This document shows, piece by piece, positions 16,402 through 25,606 of a DNA stretch of 33,419 nucleotides. The stretch is from contig JALOOJ010000021.1 in the NCBI GenBank assembly GCA_025454475.1, positions 1-33,419 of the forward strand, given 5' to 3'. The DNA is from Anaerolineae bacterium. GTDB lineage: Bacteria > Chloroflexota > Anaerolineae > B4-G1 > SLSP01. The position numbers were made by a program, and so were the translations under genes. The notes under the pieces are model-generated. The model did no database searches. It was not told the origin of the DNA and was given only the letters and a program-made list of their open reading frames with translations. Each line of letters starts with the position of its first letter. The stretch's first letter is position 1.

Positions 16402-17154
16402 ATGTTGCCACCCGTAGCACTTCAGCTGTATTCCGTGAGGGAGTACGCGCAGACGTCGTTCGAGGACGCTGTGCGGCGTGTCGCCGCGATGGGGTATGCA
16501 GGGGTCGAGCCTGCGGGGTTCCCTGGGACGACGCCCGAGGCTGCCGGGGCGCTCTTCCGTGAGCTCGGCCTGGCCGTGCCGAGCGCCCACACTGCGCTGC
16601 CACTTGGGGACCAACAAGCAGCCGTGATCGAGGCGGTTGATGCCATCGGCTGTAGCCGCATCATCTCCGGGATGGGGCCCGACGCCTTCTCCTCAGTCGA
16701 TCAGACCCGGCGAACTTGCGACGTGTTCAACCAGGCGGCTGCGGTTGCCAGGGCGCACGGTAGGACGTTCGGCATCCACAACCACTGGTGGGAGTACACG
16801 CCGGTGGAGGGACGCTATCCATATCAGATGATGCTCGACTGGTTGGACTCCGACATCTTCTTCGAAGTAGACACCTACTGGGTTCAGACCGCAGGGGTGG
16901 ATGTGGTGAGCGTTCTCAAGGAGTTGGGCGCTCGAGCGTCCTTGCTCCACATCAAGGATGGCCCCTGTGTCCAGACCGAGCCGATGACGGCGGTAGGGGC
17001 GGGCGCGATGGACTTCCCCACGATTCTCGAGGCCGCTGGTGATGTCCCGCAGTGGCTTATCGTGGAGCAGGACCGCACAGCCGGTGATATGATGGCCGAT
17101 GTGGCGCGCAGCGTGGCGTATCTCGTCGAGAAGGGGCTTGGGCGCGGGAAGTAG
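16402..17154 (+). CDS. TIM-barrel sugar phosphate isomerase/epimerase (IolE-like, AP endonuclease 2 fold)
   Basis: MLPPVALQLYSVREYAQTSFEDAVRRVAAMGYAGVEPAGF...FGIHNHWWEYTPV...FFEVDTYWVQTAG...LLHIKDGP; start after GAGAGGAG, downstream of track start 16363. Confidence 0.88.
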   Translation: MLPPVALQLYSVREYAQTSFEDAVRRVAAMGYAGVEPAGFPGTTPEAAGALFRELGLAVPSAHTALPLGDQQAAVIEAVDAIGCSRIISGMGPDAFSSVDQTRRTCDVFNQAAAVARAHGRTFGIHNHWWEYTPVEGRYPYQMMLDWLDSDIFFEVDTYWVQTAGVDVVSVLKELGARASLLHIKDGPCVQTEPMTAVGAGAMDFPTILEAAGDVPQWLIVEQDRTAGDMMADVARSVAYLVEKGLGRGK

Positions 17155-17178
17155 CAGATCGCGGGTACTGCTGACACG

Positions 17179-17218
17179 GAGCGCGAGGGTGCCCGCCTAT
17201 TGGGCGACCCTCGCGCTC
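17179..17218. terminator. Bidirectional terminator-like hairpin
   Basis: GAGCGCGAGGGT ... ACCCTCGCGCTC 12-bp arms extended by GCCC/GGGC with a bulge, between convergent genes. Confidence 0.7.
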
Positions 17219-17249
17219 TCTCGTTGTCTCGAACGCGCGTGTCGTCGGG

Positions 17250-18443
17250 TCAGTACGCGACGTCCACGTGTCGCTTCGTGCGTGCCGACTCCAGGATTGC
17301 CGAGGAGACGCAATCCGCGCGATAGCCGTCCTCGAACGTCGCACCATAGGGGCCGACGTCCCGGTCATTGACCACACAGTCGATGAAGTGGGTCAGCTCG
17401 TGGATGAAGCCGTGTTCCCAGCCGATCATATGGCCCTGCGGCCACCAGTTTGACCACCACGGATGGCTCGGCTCACTGACCTTAACGTTCACGAACCCCT
17501 GAGTCTCCTTGGGTTCTGCGCCCACCCAGTAGACGTTCAACTCGTTCAGCCGCTCGAGGTCAAACTCGATCGAGCCGTTCTCACCGTTGACCTCGATGAT
17601 CTCATGGTTCTTGCGGCCCGCGGCGAACCGCGTTGCCTCAAGCGTGCCGATTGCGCCGTTCCGGAACCCGATGGAGGCTACGAATGCATCATCGATCTCC
17701 ACTGAACCCACGCGTCCGTCCGCCGTGGGACGGTGCTCAGTGAAGATCCGCGTCATAGCGGCCACACTCTCGATCTCGCCGACCAAGAAGCGGCCAAGGT
17801 CGATCAGGTGCGTGCCAAGATCACCCAGTGCGCCGCAGCCTGCCACGTCCTTCTCCAGGCGCCACGTCATAGGGGTGTGGTAGTGCGGTAGAACCCATTC
17901 CTGAAGGTAAGTCGCCCGGTAGTGGTAGATCCTGCCCAGCTTCCCCGTCTCGATCAGCTCCCGCGCCAGACGGATAGCAGGCAGGAAGCGGTAGTTGAAC
18001 CCGACCATATGCTTGACGCCCGCCTCGGTCACGGCATCGAGCATAGCCTTCGACTCCTCCGGCGACCGGCCCAGCGGCTTCTCGCAGAAGACGTGCTTGC
18101 CGGCCTGCGCGGCAGCAATGCTTGGCGCCATATGAGCGCTGTTGGGCGCACCGTTGTCGAAGATCTGGATCTCGTTATCTGCAAGCATCTCGCGCCAGTC
18201 GGTGTAGTAGCGTCTGTAGCCATAACGCTTGGCGGCTTCCGCCACCGCATCAGCACTGCGCCCGCAGATGGCGACCAGGTCCGGGATGGCCGGCGGTGGA
18301 TACATCATGTAGGGGATTTTCTTGTAGGCATTGCTGTGCGCCTTGCCCATGAACGCATAGCCCAACATGCCAATGCCGATATGTGGCGCTTCACGTTCGG
18401 CGCGCGCGCCCGCCATCGTGGTGAAACCACCTGCCTCCGACAT
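17250..18443 (-). CDS. Gfo/Idh/MocA family oxidoreductase
   Basis: IGIGMLGYAFMGKAHSNAYKKIP...AQAGKHVFCEKPLGRSPEESKAML...MVGFNYRFLPAIRLARELI...GCGALGDLGTHLIDLGRFLVG. Confidence 0.93.
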   Translation of the reverse strand: MSEAGGFTTMAGARAEREAPHIGIGMLGYAFMGKAHSNAYKKIPYMMYPPPAIPDLVAICGRSADAVAEAAKRYGYRRYYTDWREMLADNEIQIFDNGAPNSAHMAPSIAAAQAGKHVFCEKPLGRSPEESKAMLDAVTEAGVKHMVGFNYRFLPAIRLARELIETGKLGRIYHYRATYLQEWVLPHYHTPMTWRLEKDVAGCGALGDLGTHLIDLGRFLVGEIESVAAMTRIFTEHRPTADGRVGSVEIDDAFVASIGFRNGAIGTLEATRFAAGRKNHEIIEVNGENGSIEFDLERLNELNVYWVGAEPKETQGFVNVKVSEPSHPWWSNWWPQGHMIGWEHGFIHELTHFIDCVVNDRDVGPYGATFEDGYRADCVSSAILESARTKRHVDVAY

Positions 18444-18477
18444 ATGATCCTCCTTGTCCCAGGTCAGAAGGGTGAGA

Positions 18478-19476
18478 TCAGTCGCTGCTGAATGCTGCGT
18501 CGAATGCCACGTCCGATGGTCGAAAGTCCTGACGCCGGATCATCGCCAGAGCCTCGGGCGCTCCGTAGTCGCGGTCCATTCCGCTATCCTCCCACTCGAT
18601 GGATAGCGGGCCTTCGTATCCAATGCGGTTGAGCGCCCTGACGATTGGATCCCAGCGCACATCACCGTGGCCCGGAGAGACGAAATCCCACCCGCGGCGC
18701 GGATCACCGAAGTCGAGGTGTGACGCTAGGATACTGCTGCGACCGTTCAGGCGAACACGGGAGTCCTTCACGTGCACGTGGAAGATGCGATCGGTGAAGG
18801 TCTCGATGAACTCCACTGGATCGATGAACTGGTGGATGAGGTGGCTGGGATCGAAGTTGAACCCGAAGGAAGCGTGTCGGTTCAGAGCCTCAAGGGCCCG
18901 CTGCGCCGTAACGATGTCGTAGGCGATCTCGGTGGGATGCACCTCCAGCGCGAACCTGATGCCCTCGCGTTGGTACACATCCAGGATGGGCAACCACCGA
19001 TCCGCGAAGTCCTGGTACCCGGCCTGGACATACGCCTGAGTCGTCGGCGGGAAGAAGTAGAACGCGCCCCAGACGGAACTCCCGGTGAAGCCGTTCACTG
19101 TCTCCACACCAAAGAGCTTCGCTGCCCGAGCCGTGTTGGCCATTTCCTCGGCGGCGCGCTGTCGGACACCTTCAGGATCGCCATCGCCCCAGATCCGGTC
19201 GGGCAAGACCGACTTGTGGCGTTCGTCGATGCGATCGCAGACGCACTGACCGACGAGGTGGTTGCTGATTGCGAAGCATTTGAGCCCGTACTTCTTGAGG
19301 ATGTCCCAGCGCCCGCGGACATAGCTATCGTCGTCCAGTGCCTTGTCGACCTCAAAGTGATCGCCCCAACAGGCGAGCTCAAGGCCATCGAAGCCCCAGT
19401 CACTTACTTTCTGCGCTAGCATCTCTAGCGTCAGGTCCGCCCATTGCCCGGTAAACAGCGTGATTGGTCGTGCCAT
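18478..19476 (-). CDS. TIM-barrel sugar phosphate isomerase/epimerase
   Basis: [44 protein letters not shown]...[14 protein letters not shown]...[21 protein letters not shown]...HVHVKDSRV...[12 protein letters not shown]. Confidence 0.9.
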   Translation of the reverse strand: MARPITLFTGQWADLTLEMLAQKVSDWGFDGLELACWGDHFEVDKALDDDSYVRGRWDILKKYGLKCFAISNHLVGQCVCDRIDERHKSVLPDRIWGDGDPEGVRQRAAEEMANTARAAKLFGVETVNGFTGSSVWGAFYFFPPTTQAYVQAGYQDFADRWLPILDVYQREGIRFALEVHPTEIAYDIVTAQRALEALNRHASFGFNFDPSHLIHQFIDPVEFIETFTDRIFHVHVKDSRVRLNGRSSILASHLDFGDPRRGWDFVSPGHGDVRWDPIVRALNRIGYEGPLSIEWEDSGMDRDYGAPEALAMIRRQDFRPSDVAFDAAFSSD

Positions 19477-19656
19477 AGTCCCAACCCCTTTCTGTGCGAG
19501 GATCTACTTATGGCTGAACGCCACAGTCTGAGTGTATGCAGAACTGCGAACCCACGCAAATTGGGGGTTCGGCAGCGGAGAGTGGTGCCTTGCACGTCTG
19601 AAACGGGGATCTGAAGCGTCCCTAGCGCTCCGAGTGGCCCGGATGCTTGAGCTTGG

Positions 19657-20631
19657 CTAGGCGAAAGCCTGCCTCCAGGCAAGGAGATCACGGGCTGTCT
19701 CGAGCAGCGAGCGTGAGCGGTAGCCCAACTCGGCGGCAGCCTTGGCCGAGCTGAACTGAGCATTCGCAGCAAGAGTACGCAGCGAATAGGGCGTGAACTG
19801 CGGCGTCGCCTTTGTCATGCGGTAGACGTGCTGCATTACCCTGGCGATCGCCAGTGCAAGCTTCCAGGGGAGCACGATCTGCCCGGAATGGAAGCCAGCA
19901 GCCTCCTGGACGATGGCTTTCGCCTCGGCCAACGTAGCGTAGTGTCCAGACACGATATAGATCTCGCCGGTGCGACCCCTGTCGTGGGCTGCGATGAGAC
20001 CATCAGCGACATCGCGAACATCGACGAAGTCATAGGCGCCGGGCACCAACAGATGCACCCTGTGCCTGGCGAAGTTGGATAGAGCCTTGCCGAGGAGCGA
20101 CTGCAGGAAGTCGTACGGACCTATGATGGCCGAGGGACAGGCGACAACGGCATCGAGGCCCTGCTTCACGGCATCCAGCATAGCAGCGACTCCCCTGGCC
20201 TTGGTCTCGTCATAGGTGCCCGCTGCGGAATCGAGCGCCAACGGAGTCTCCTCGTTGATCACCTGTCCGTGGGGCATCCGCTTGAAGGCGTGGACAGAGC
20301 CAACATGCACGAGCCGGTTCACGCCGTTCCTGAGCGCGGCGGAGGCGACGTTGACCACACCCTCAACGTTGACCCGATGCATCAAGGTCTCGGCGCCCGT
20401 GACGATCGAGATGATCGCCGCCAGGTGGTAGACAGAATCAACGCCATGCATAGCGCGGTCGAGAGACTCAGGGTCAAGGACGCTGCCCCTGACGGGCTCG
20501 ACCTCCAATGTGTCGAGCGCCGTGCATCTGTCGCAGGGGAGCACCAAGGCGCGGACGCGCGCGCCGCGCAACACCAGGTTCCTGACGAGAACGTTGCCCA
20601 GATGGCCTGTAGCACCAGTGACCAGAATCAT
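19657..20631 (-). CDS. NAD-dependent epimerase/dehydratase (extended SDR)
   Basis: MILVTGATGHLGNVLVRNL (Rossmann), VDSVYHLAA, YDETKARG (YxxxK), DFVDVRDVADG. Confidence 0.92.
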   Translation of the reverse strand: MILVTGATGHLGNVLVRNLVLRGARVRALVLPCDRCTALDTLEVEPVRGSVLDPESLDRAMHGVDSVYHLAAIISIVTGAETLMHRVNVEGVVNVASAALRNGVNRLVHVGSVHAFKRMPHGQVINEETPLALDSAAGTYDETKARGVAAMLDAVKQGLDAVVACPSAIIGPYDFLQSLLGKALSNFARHRVHLLVPGAYDFVDVRDVADGLIAAHDRGRTGEIYIVSGHYATLAEAKAIVQEAAGFHSGQIVLPWKLALAIARVMQHVYRMTKATPQFTPYSLRTLAANAQFSSAKAAAELGYRSRSLLETARDLLAWRQAFA

Positions 20632-21227
20632 GGGTCTCTCCTTAGCCCGTCAAGCAGAATACGAATGCTCATCTCGGCGACCGCACCCCAGTCGGATCCT
20701 TCGGGGTCGAGCAGGCCCTGGAAAAAGAGGCCGCTGGCCACAGACAGGAGCACCTGGGCTCCGGCAACCGGATCCACGTCTCGCAAGTCACCGTGATCGA
20801 TGCCCTCAGAGATGATGCCCTGGAAGAAGCCCTGGAACCTGCTGTAGGGCGTGAGAACAGCCTGGCGGATGGCCGCGTCACGTCTGGCTTGGGTCCAGAA
20901 CTCGAGCACGAGGGCCGTTTTCTGGGTCTGAGAGCCGAGGATGGCTCGGAAGGTCCTCGCCATAGACAGCAGCCACTCCGAAGCAGCCTGGCCCGCAGTC
21001 CTGGTCCCGGCGAGCGACGATTCCAGCTCGCCTAACCATAGCTCGACGAGCGCGATGAAGACCGCTTGTTTGGATGCGAAATGGTAGTAGAAGGCGCCCT
21101 TGCTGATGCCGGCCAGCGAACACACTTCCGCGACGCCAGTCGCATCGTACCCTCCCTCGGCGAACAGATGGGCGGCTGCATCCAGGATGCTGCTGCGCGT
21201 CTCCTCACGTCGCTGCTGATTCCTCAT
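20628..21227 (-). CDS. TetR/AcrR family transcriptional regulator
   Basis: RREETRSSILDAAAHLFAEGGYDATGVAEVCSLAGISKGAFYYHFASKQAVFIALVEL; 4-nt ATGA overlap with the SDR gene. Confidence 0.95.
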   Translation of the reverse strand: MRNQQRREETRSSILDAAAHLFAEGGYDATGVAEVCSLAGISKGAFYYHFASKQAVFIALVELWLGELESSLAGTRTAGQAASEWLLSMARTFRAILGSQTQKTALVLEFWTQARRDAAIRQAVLTPYSRFQGFFQGIISEGIDHGDLRDVDPVAGAQVLLSVASGLFFQGLLDPEGSDWGAVAEMSIRILLDGLRRDP

Positions 21228-21242
21228 CAGCGTCCTCTCTAG

Positions 21243-21260
21243 ATACCGACCGGTTGGTAT
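21243..21260. promoter_or_regulatory. Putative TetR operator palindrome
   Basis: ATACCGACCGGTTGGTAT, 18-bp near-perfect palindrome 15 nt upstream of the tetR start codon. Confidence 0.7.
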
Positions 21261-21380
21261 GTTTCTATGATAGCATAGCAGTACCTGCTGTCAATGGCCA
21301 ATGCTGAACGTTTGACCGGGCGTGCGAGTGTGATACAGTGCCGCGTGAAGCGTCCTCGTTGGCGGAGTAAGGAGGTCATT

Positions 21381-22409
21381 GTGCCCAGTGCGCTGTCTGC
21401 TGTGCTGGTAGGATGCGGAGGCATAAGCCGAACGTGGTTGCGGGCGCTCGGCGATCTGCAGGACGTGCGGCTTGCCGCGTTAGTGGACCTGAACCTGGAA
21501 GCGGCCCGCGCGCGTGCTGACGAGTTTGGCCTTCTGGCGGCGGGTGTATCCGATGACCTCGGGGAGACGCTGGATCGCTTCAGGCCGGACCTCGTCTTTG
21601 ACTGCACCGTTCCGCCCGCTCACCACGACGTGACGCTTGCGGCGCTGAAGCGCGGATGCCACGTCCTGGGAGAGAAGCCGCTCGCCGACACGCTGGAGAA
21701 CGCGAGGGAGATGGTGGCGGTCGCAGAGGCCTCAGGCCGTCTCTATGCCGTCATGCAGAATCGGCGCTATGATCCCAACATCCGCCGGCTCCGGGCGTTC
21801 CTCGAGTCAGAGGCGATCGGCCGAGTCACCACGGCGAACTGCGACTTCTACATCGGCGCCCATTTCGGCGGGTTTCGCGACCACATGGCGCATGTCCTGC
21901 TCGTCGATATGGCGATCCATACCTTCGATGCTGCCCGGTTCATCACCGGAACGGACGCTATCGCGGTCTACTGCAAGGAGTGGAACCCAGGCGGGAGCTG
22001 GTACGACCGTGATGCATCGGCCGTTGCCGTTTTCGACATGACCAACGATGTCGTCTACACCTACCGGGGTAGCTGGTGTGCTGAGGGACTCAACACGACG
22101 TGGGAGAGCCGATGGCACATCATCGGGGAGCGAGGCAGCGTGTTCTGGGATGGCGCTGGAGGCTTCCAGGCTGAGGTAGTCAAAGAGGCGGGCGGATTCC
22201 TCTCAGAGCTGCGGTCGGTCGACGTTCCGGCACGTGATGACCCCGCCAAGGGGGGAGGACACACGGGCGCAATCCGCGAGTTCGTCCACTGCGTGCGCAC
22301 GGGGTGTGTGCCCGAGACCGTGTGCACCGATAACATCCGCAGCCTGGCGATGGTCTTTGGCGCAGTCGAGAGCTCAGAATCAGGGCGGACGGTCACGATC
22401 ACGGTCTAG
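21381..22409 (+). CDS. Gfo/Idh/MocA family oxidoreductase
   Basis: VPSALSAVLVGCGGISRTWLRALGDLQDVRLAALVDLNLEAAR...GCHVLGEKPLADTLENAREMVAVAEASGRLYAVMQNRRYDPNIRRLR; GTG start after AAGGAGG. Confidence 0.92.
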   Translation: MPSALSAVLVGCGGISRTWLRALGDLQDVRLAALVDLNLEAARARADEFGLLAAGVSDDLGETLDRFRPDLVFDCTVPPAHHDVTLAALKRGCHVLGEKPLADTLENAREMVAVAEASGRLYAVMQNRRYDPNIRRLRAFLESEAIGRVTTANCDFYIGAHFGGFRDHMAHVLLVDMAIHTFDAARFITGTDAIAVYCKEWNPGGSWYDRDASAVAVFDMTNDVVYTYRGSWCAEGLNTTWESRWHIIGERGSVFWDGAGGFQAEVVKEAGGFLSELRSVDVPARDDPAKGGGHTGAIREFVHCVRTGCVPETVCTDNIRSLAMVFGAVESSESGRTVTITV

Positions 22410-22433
22410 GTTCGACGTAGAGCGCCCGAGCTG

Positions 22434-22468
22434 AACGCCCCGAAGCTGGCTTGCCCTCGGGGCGTTTT
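22434..22468 (+). terminator. Rho-independent terminator
   Basis: AACGCCCCGA-N13-TCGGGGCGTTTT: 10-bp stem followed by T run. Confidence 0.8.
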
Positions 22469-22520
22469 CACATACACTGGGGAACCTATCCTGTCTCCGC
22501 ATTCATCTCTGGAGGTCATT

Positions 22521-23381
22521 ATGCCAACCGTTTCTATTGTCACAGATTCCGACGCCAGCCTGCCGGACGCGCTTGCCGCGCAATACGGTATTCGGCAGGT
22601 GCCCATCAACATCCACTTCGGCGATGAGACGCTGCGATCGGGTGTTGACATCGACGACACCGAGCTGTTCGTGCGGGCCAACCGCGACGGTGCCCTGCCG
22701 ACCACATCAGCACCATCGCCGGGCCAGTTCGCGGCGGCCTACAGTGAGGCCCTCGATGCGGGTAGTGACTCTGTCGTCTGTCTCTGCGTGAGCGGCGAGG
22801 TGAGCGCGACGTACAACGCGGCGGTTCAGGCCTGCCAACTGCTGCCCGATCGGCAGATCACCGTCATCGACACACGGAGCATCTCTATGGGACAGGGTTT
22901 CATGGTGCTGGAGGCGGCTCGGGCAGCGCGCGAGGGCGCCACCGTTGATGAGATCGTAGCCCGGGCCGAAGCGCTACGGGAGCGGACCTATCTGTATGCA
23001 GCACTGGACACACTCAAGTACCTCGCGATGAGCGGGCGGGTCGGGCATCTGACCGCCGGTATGGCGACGCTGCTCAATATCAAGCCGATTCTCACGCTGC
23101 AGGCCGGCAAGCTGGACATGCTGGAGAAGGTACGCACGCAGAAGAAGGCATGGGCGCGGGTGGCGGAGCTTGCGGCGACAGGCTTGAATGGACGTCCGGC
23201 CGAGCAGGTCGCCATTCTGCACGTCAGCGCGTCCGAGGAAGCGAAGCGGTTTGAGGCGTATCTCCGCACGGTCATCGCGTGCCCGCCGGATGTGATCCAC
23301 GCCGACTTCACCGCAGGGCTCTCGGTGCACACCGGCCCTGGTATGATCGGCGTAGTGGCCGTCGCCGCGGAAGGTGCCTGA
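22521..23381 (+). CDS. DegV family (fatty-acid binding) protein
   Basis: MPTVSIVTDSDASLPDALAAQYGIRQVPINIHFGDETLRSGVDIDDTELF...LPTTSAPSPGQF...VIDTRSISMGQGFMVLEAAR. Confidence 0.93.
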   Translation: MPTVSIVTDSDASLPDALAAQYGIRQVPINIHFGDETLRSGVDIDDTELFVRANRDGALPTTSAPSPGQFAAAYSEALDAGSDSVVCLCVSGEVSATYNAAVQACQLLPDRQITVIDTRSISMGQGFMVLEAARAAREGATVDEIVARAEALRERTYLYAALDTLKYLAMSGRVGHLTAGMATLLNIKPILTLQAGKLDMLEKVRTQKKAWARVAELAATGLNGRPAEQVAILHVSASEEAKRFEAYLRTVIACPPDVIHADFTAGLSVHTGPGMIGVVAVAAEGA

Positions 23382-23450
23382 CGATCCGCAGTCATCCTGC
23401 GGACAGTGAACGAAGACTGAGCGCCCAAGACACTTCAGGAGGGAACACTT

Positions 23451-24821
23451 ATGGGTCTGCGCCTCTATGACACGTATACGCGGAGCTTGCGCGAGTTCGA
23501 GCCGTTGAAGCCACCTGAGGTGGGGCTGTATACGTGCGGTCCCACAGTGTACGACTATGCCCATATCGGGAATCTCCGGACGTACGTCTTCGAGGATGTA
23601 TTGAGGCGTGCTCTGGTGCTCAATGGCTACCAGGTCAAGCACGTGATGAACATCACGGATGTTGGCCACCTCCTGTCGGATGGCGATGTTGGCGAGGACA
23701 AGATGGAGGTCAGTGCGCGACTGAAGGGTAAGTCGGCGTGGGAGCTGGCCCAACACTACACCGATGCGTTCAAGACGGATCTCGCCCGCCTCCACATTCA
23801 GGAACCCACTATCTGGGCTCGCGCGACGGACCACATCCAGGAGCAGATCGACACGGTGAGGTGCATCGAGGCGAAGGGCTTCACGTACCGGACGGAAGAT
23901 GGTATCTACTTCGATACGTCGAAACTCGACGACTATGGGCATCTTGCGCGCCTGGACCTGGAGGGCCTTCAGGCTGGCGCCCGCGTTCGCGTGGGTGAGA
24001 AGCGTAACCCCACGGACTTCGCGCTCTGGAAGTTCAGTGCTGCGGGTGAGCGGCGGCAGATGGAATGGGACAGTCCCTGGGGGGTGGGGTTTCCTGGATG
24101 GCACATCGAGTGCTCCGCAATGTCCGCCAAGTATCTCGGGTCATACTTCGACATCCATTGCGGTGGTGAGGATCACATCAACGTGCACCACTCGAATGAG
24201 ATTGCTCAGACTGAAGCGTGCTATGGCACACGCCTGGCGAACTTCTGGATGCATGCCTATTTCCTGCAGGTCGATACCGGCCGAATGGGCAAGTCCGCGG
24301 GCAACTTCATCAGGCTGCAGGATGTAGTGGAGCGCGGATACGATCCGGTTGCGTATCGCTATTTCTGCCTCGGCGCTCACTACCGATCGCGTCTAACTTT
24401 CTCGTGGGAGGCCCTCGACGGCGCCGTAACCGCACTCGAGCGACTGCGCGAGACAGCCTACGGCTGGGGCGCGCCAGGGTCGGTTAGTGAGGAGTGGATG
24501 GACACCTTTGTGGCTCAGGTCAACGAGGATCTTAGTATGACGCGCGCGCTTGCCGTAGCGTGGGATCTGACACGAAGCACTCTCTCCGACGCCGAGAAGA
24601 AGGCCACGCTGCTCAGGTTCGATGAGGTTCTCGGTTTGGGTCTGGGCGACTGGCGCCCTGCAGGAGTCCCGGACGCAGTCGCGGCGCTTGCGAGACAGCG
24701 AGATGCGGCTCGTGCTGCCCGGCAGTGGGCTGAGGCTGATAGGCTGCGCGACGAGATTGCGGCGGCGGGGTACGAAGTGCGCGACACGCCTGAGGGCGCT
24801 GTCGTCCGCAAGGCGACTTGA
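23451..24821 (+). CDS. cysS: Cysteinyl-tRNA synthetase
   Basis: [30 protein letters not shown] (HIGN), [45 protein letters not shown] (KMSKS-like). Confidence 0.97.
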   Translation: MGLRLYDTYTRSLREFEPLKPPEVGLYTCGPTVYDYAHIGNLRTYVFEDVLRRALVLNGYQVKHVMNITDVGHLLSDGDVGEDKMEVSARLKGKSAWELAQHYTDAFKTDLARLHIQEPTIWARATDHIQEQIDTVRCIEAKGFTYRTEDGIYFDTSKLDDYGHLARLDLEGLQAGARVRVGEKRNPTDFALWKFSAAGERRQMEWDSPWGVGFPGWHIECSAMSAKYLGSYFDIHCGGEDHINVHHSNEIAQTEACYGTRLANFWMHAYFLQVDTGRMGKSAGNFIRLQDVVERGYDPVAYRYFCLGAHYRSRLTFSWEALDGAVTALERLRETAYGWGAPGSVSEEWMDTFVAQVNEDLSMTRALAVAWDLTRSTLSDAEKKATLLRFDEVLGLGLGDWRPAGVPDAVAALARQRDAARAARQWAEADRLRDEIAAAGYEVRDTPEGAVVRKAT

Positions 24822-24983
24822 TCCTCGCAGGGGCACTTCATCGCGAATCCATCCAGATTGGCCAGGCCGTCGTGATGAATGGGGAGACAGAGAGTTCCGC
24901 GCCCAGCCAATTATAGTATAATACTCTCATCAATATCGTTACAACTGGTCTGGATGCAGGGCCAGTCACCGTGGAGGGACAGT

Positions 24984-25424
24984 ATGAGGGACCCGCACCG
25001 TCGCAGCATCAGCCTTGTCATAGGTGCCTTTCTGCTGCTCAGCGCGTGCAGTGGCGCGGTGGGCACAGCGCAGGTCGAGCAGGTTGCCGTCGCTGTTGGG
25101 GCCATAGCGGAGCTACCCCCGGATGTTACCCCAGAGGAACTGGCGGCGCTCCTCGATACCGGTGAGGTAGTTGTCGTCGATGTGCGCGAGGAGGATGAGT
25201 ACGCTGCCGGCCATATCCCAGGCGCCATACTCATACCGCTCGGATCACTTACCTCGCGGCTTGGCGAGGTGCCCACAGATAGGCCGGTCGTGCTGGTGTG
25301 TCGAAGCGACAACCGAAGCGGCGAGGCGTACCGGCTCCTCACTGACCGGGGCTTCGACAATGTCAGCAACATGGTAGGGGGGATGATCGCCTGGCAGGCC
25401 GCGGGTCTGGAGGTGGCCAGGTAG
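24984..25424 (+). CDS. Rhodanese-domain lipoprotein
   Basis: Signal peptide with lipobox LLLSAC; LLDTGEVVVVDVREEDEYAAGHIPGAILIPLGSL...PVVLVCRSDNRSGEAYRLLTDRGFDNVSNMVGGMIAW. Start 24984 preferred to 24879. Confidence 0.92.
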   Translation: MRDPHRRSISLVIGAFLLLSACSGAVGTAQVEQVAVAVGAIAELPPDVTPEELAALLDTGEVVVVDVREEDEYAAGHIPGAILIPLGSLTSRLGEVPTDRPVVLVCRSDNRSGEAYRLLTDRGFDNVSNMVGGMIAWQAAGLEVAR

Positions 25425-25488
25425 CTCCTGGGCAGCTTGTCGTGCACCATCGAACCAGTCCGCCTGGGCACTAGTGGACAGCAACTTT

Positions 25489-25583
25489 GGTTCGTAGTAA
25501 CCGCTTCAGCGGTTCTGCTGCCGCCCAGTCTGCTGGGCGCGCCTGTTGAGGCACCGGAACGACTGAAGTCGTTACTACGAACC
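25489..25583. repeat. Structured inverted-repeat element (REP/MITE-like)
   Basis: 13-bp perfect terminal inverted repeats GGTTCGTAGTAAC/GTTACTACGAACC enclosing three perfect tetraloop hairpins: AACCGC-TTCA-GCGGTT, GCCCAG-TCTG-CTGGGC, AACGAC-TGAA-GTCGTT. Confidence 0.85.
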
Positions 25584-25606
25584 CCAAACGTCAGCTTATC
25601 TGACCC

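Noticed and set aside
19547-19571. CGAACCC...GGGTTCG short hairpin as SDR terminator
   Set aside because: Only 7-bp arms with an 11-nt loop and no T tract; too weak to call.
22974-24104. 376-aa minus-strand ORF
   Set aside because: Antisense to DegV and CysS, both clearly coding on plus.
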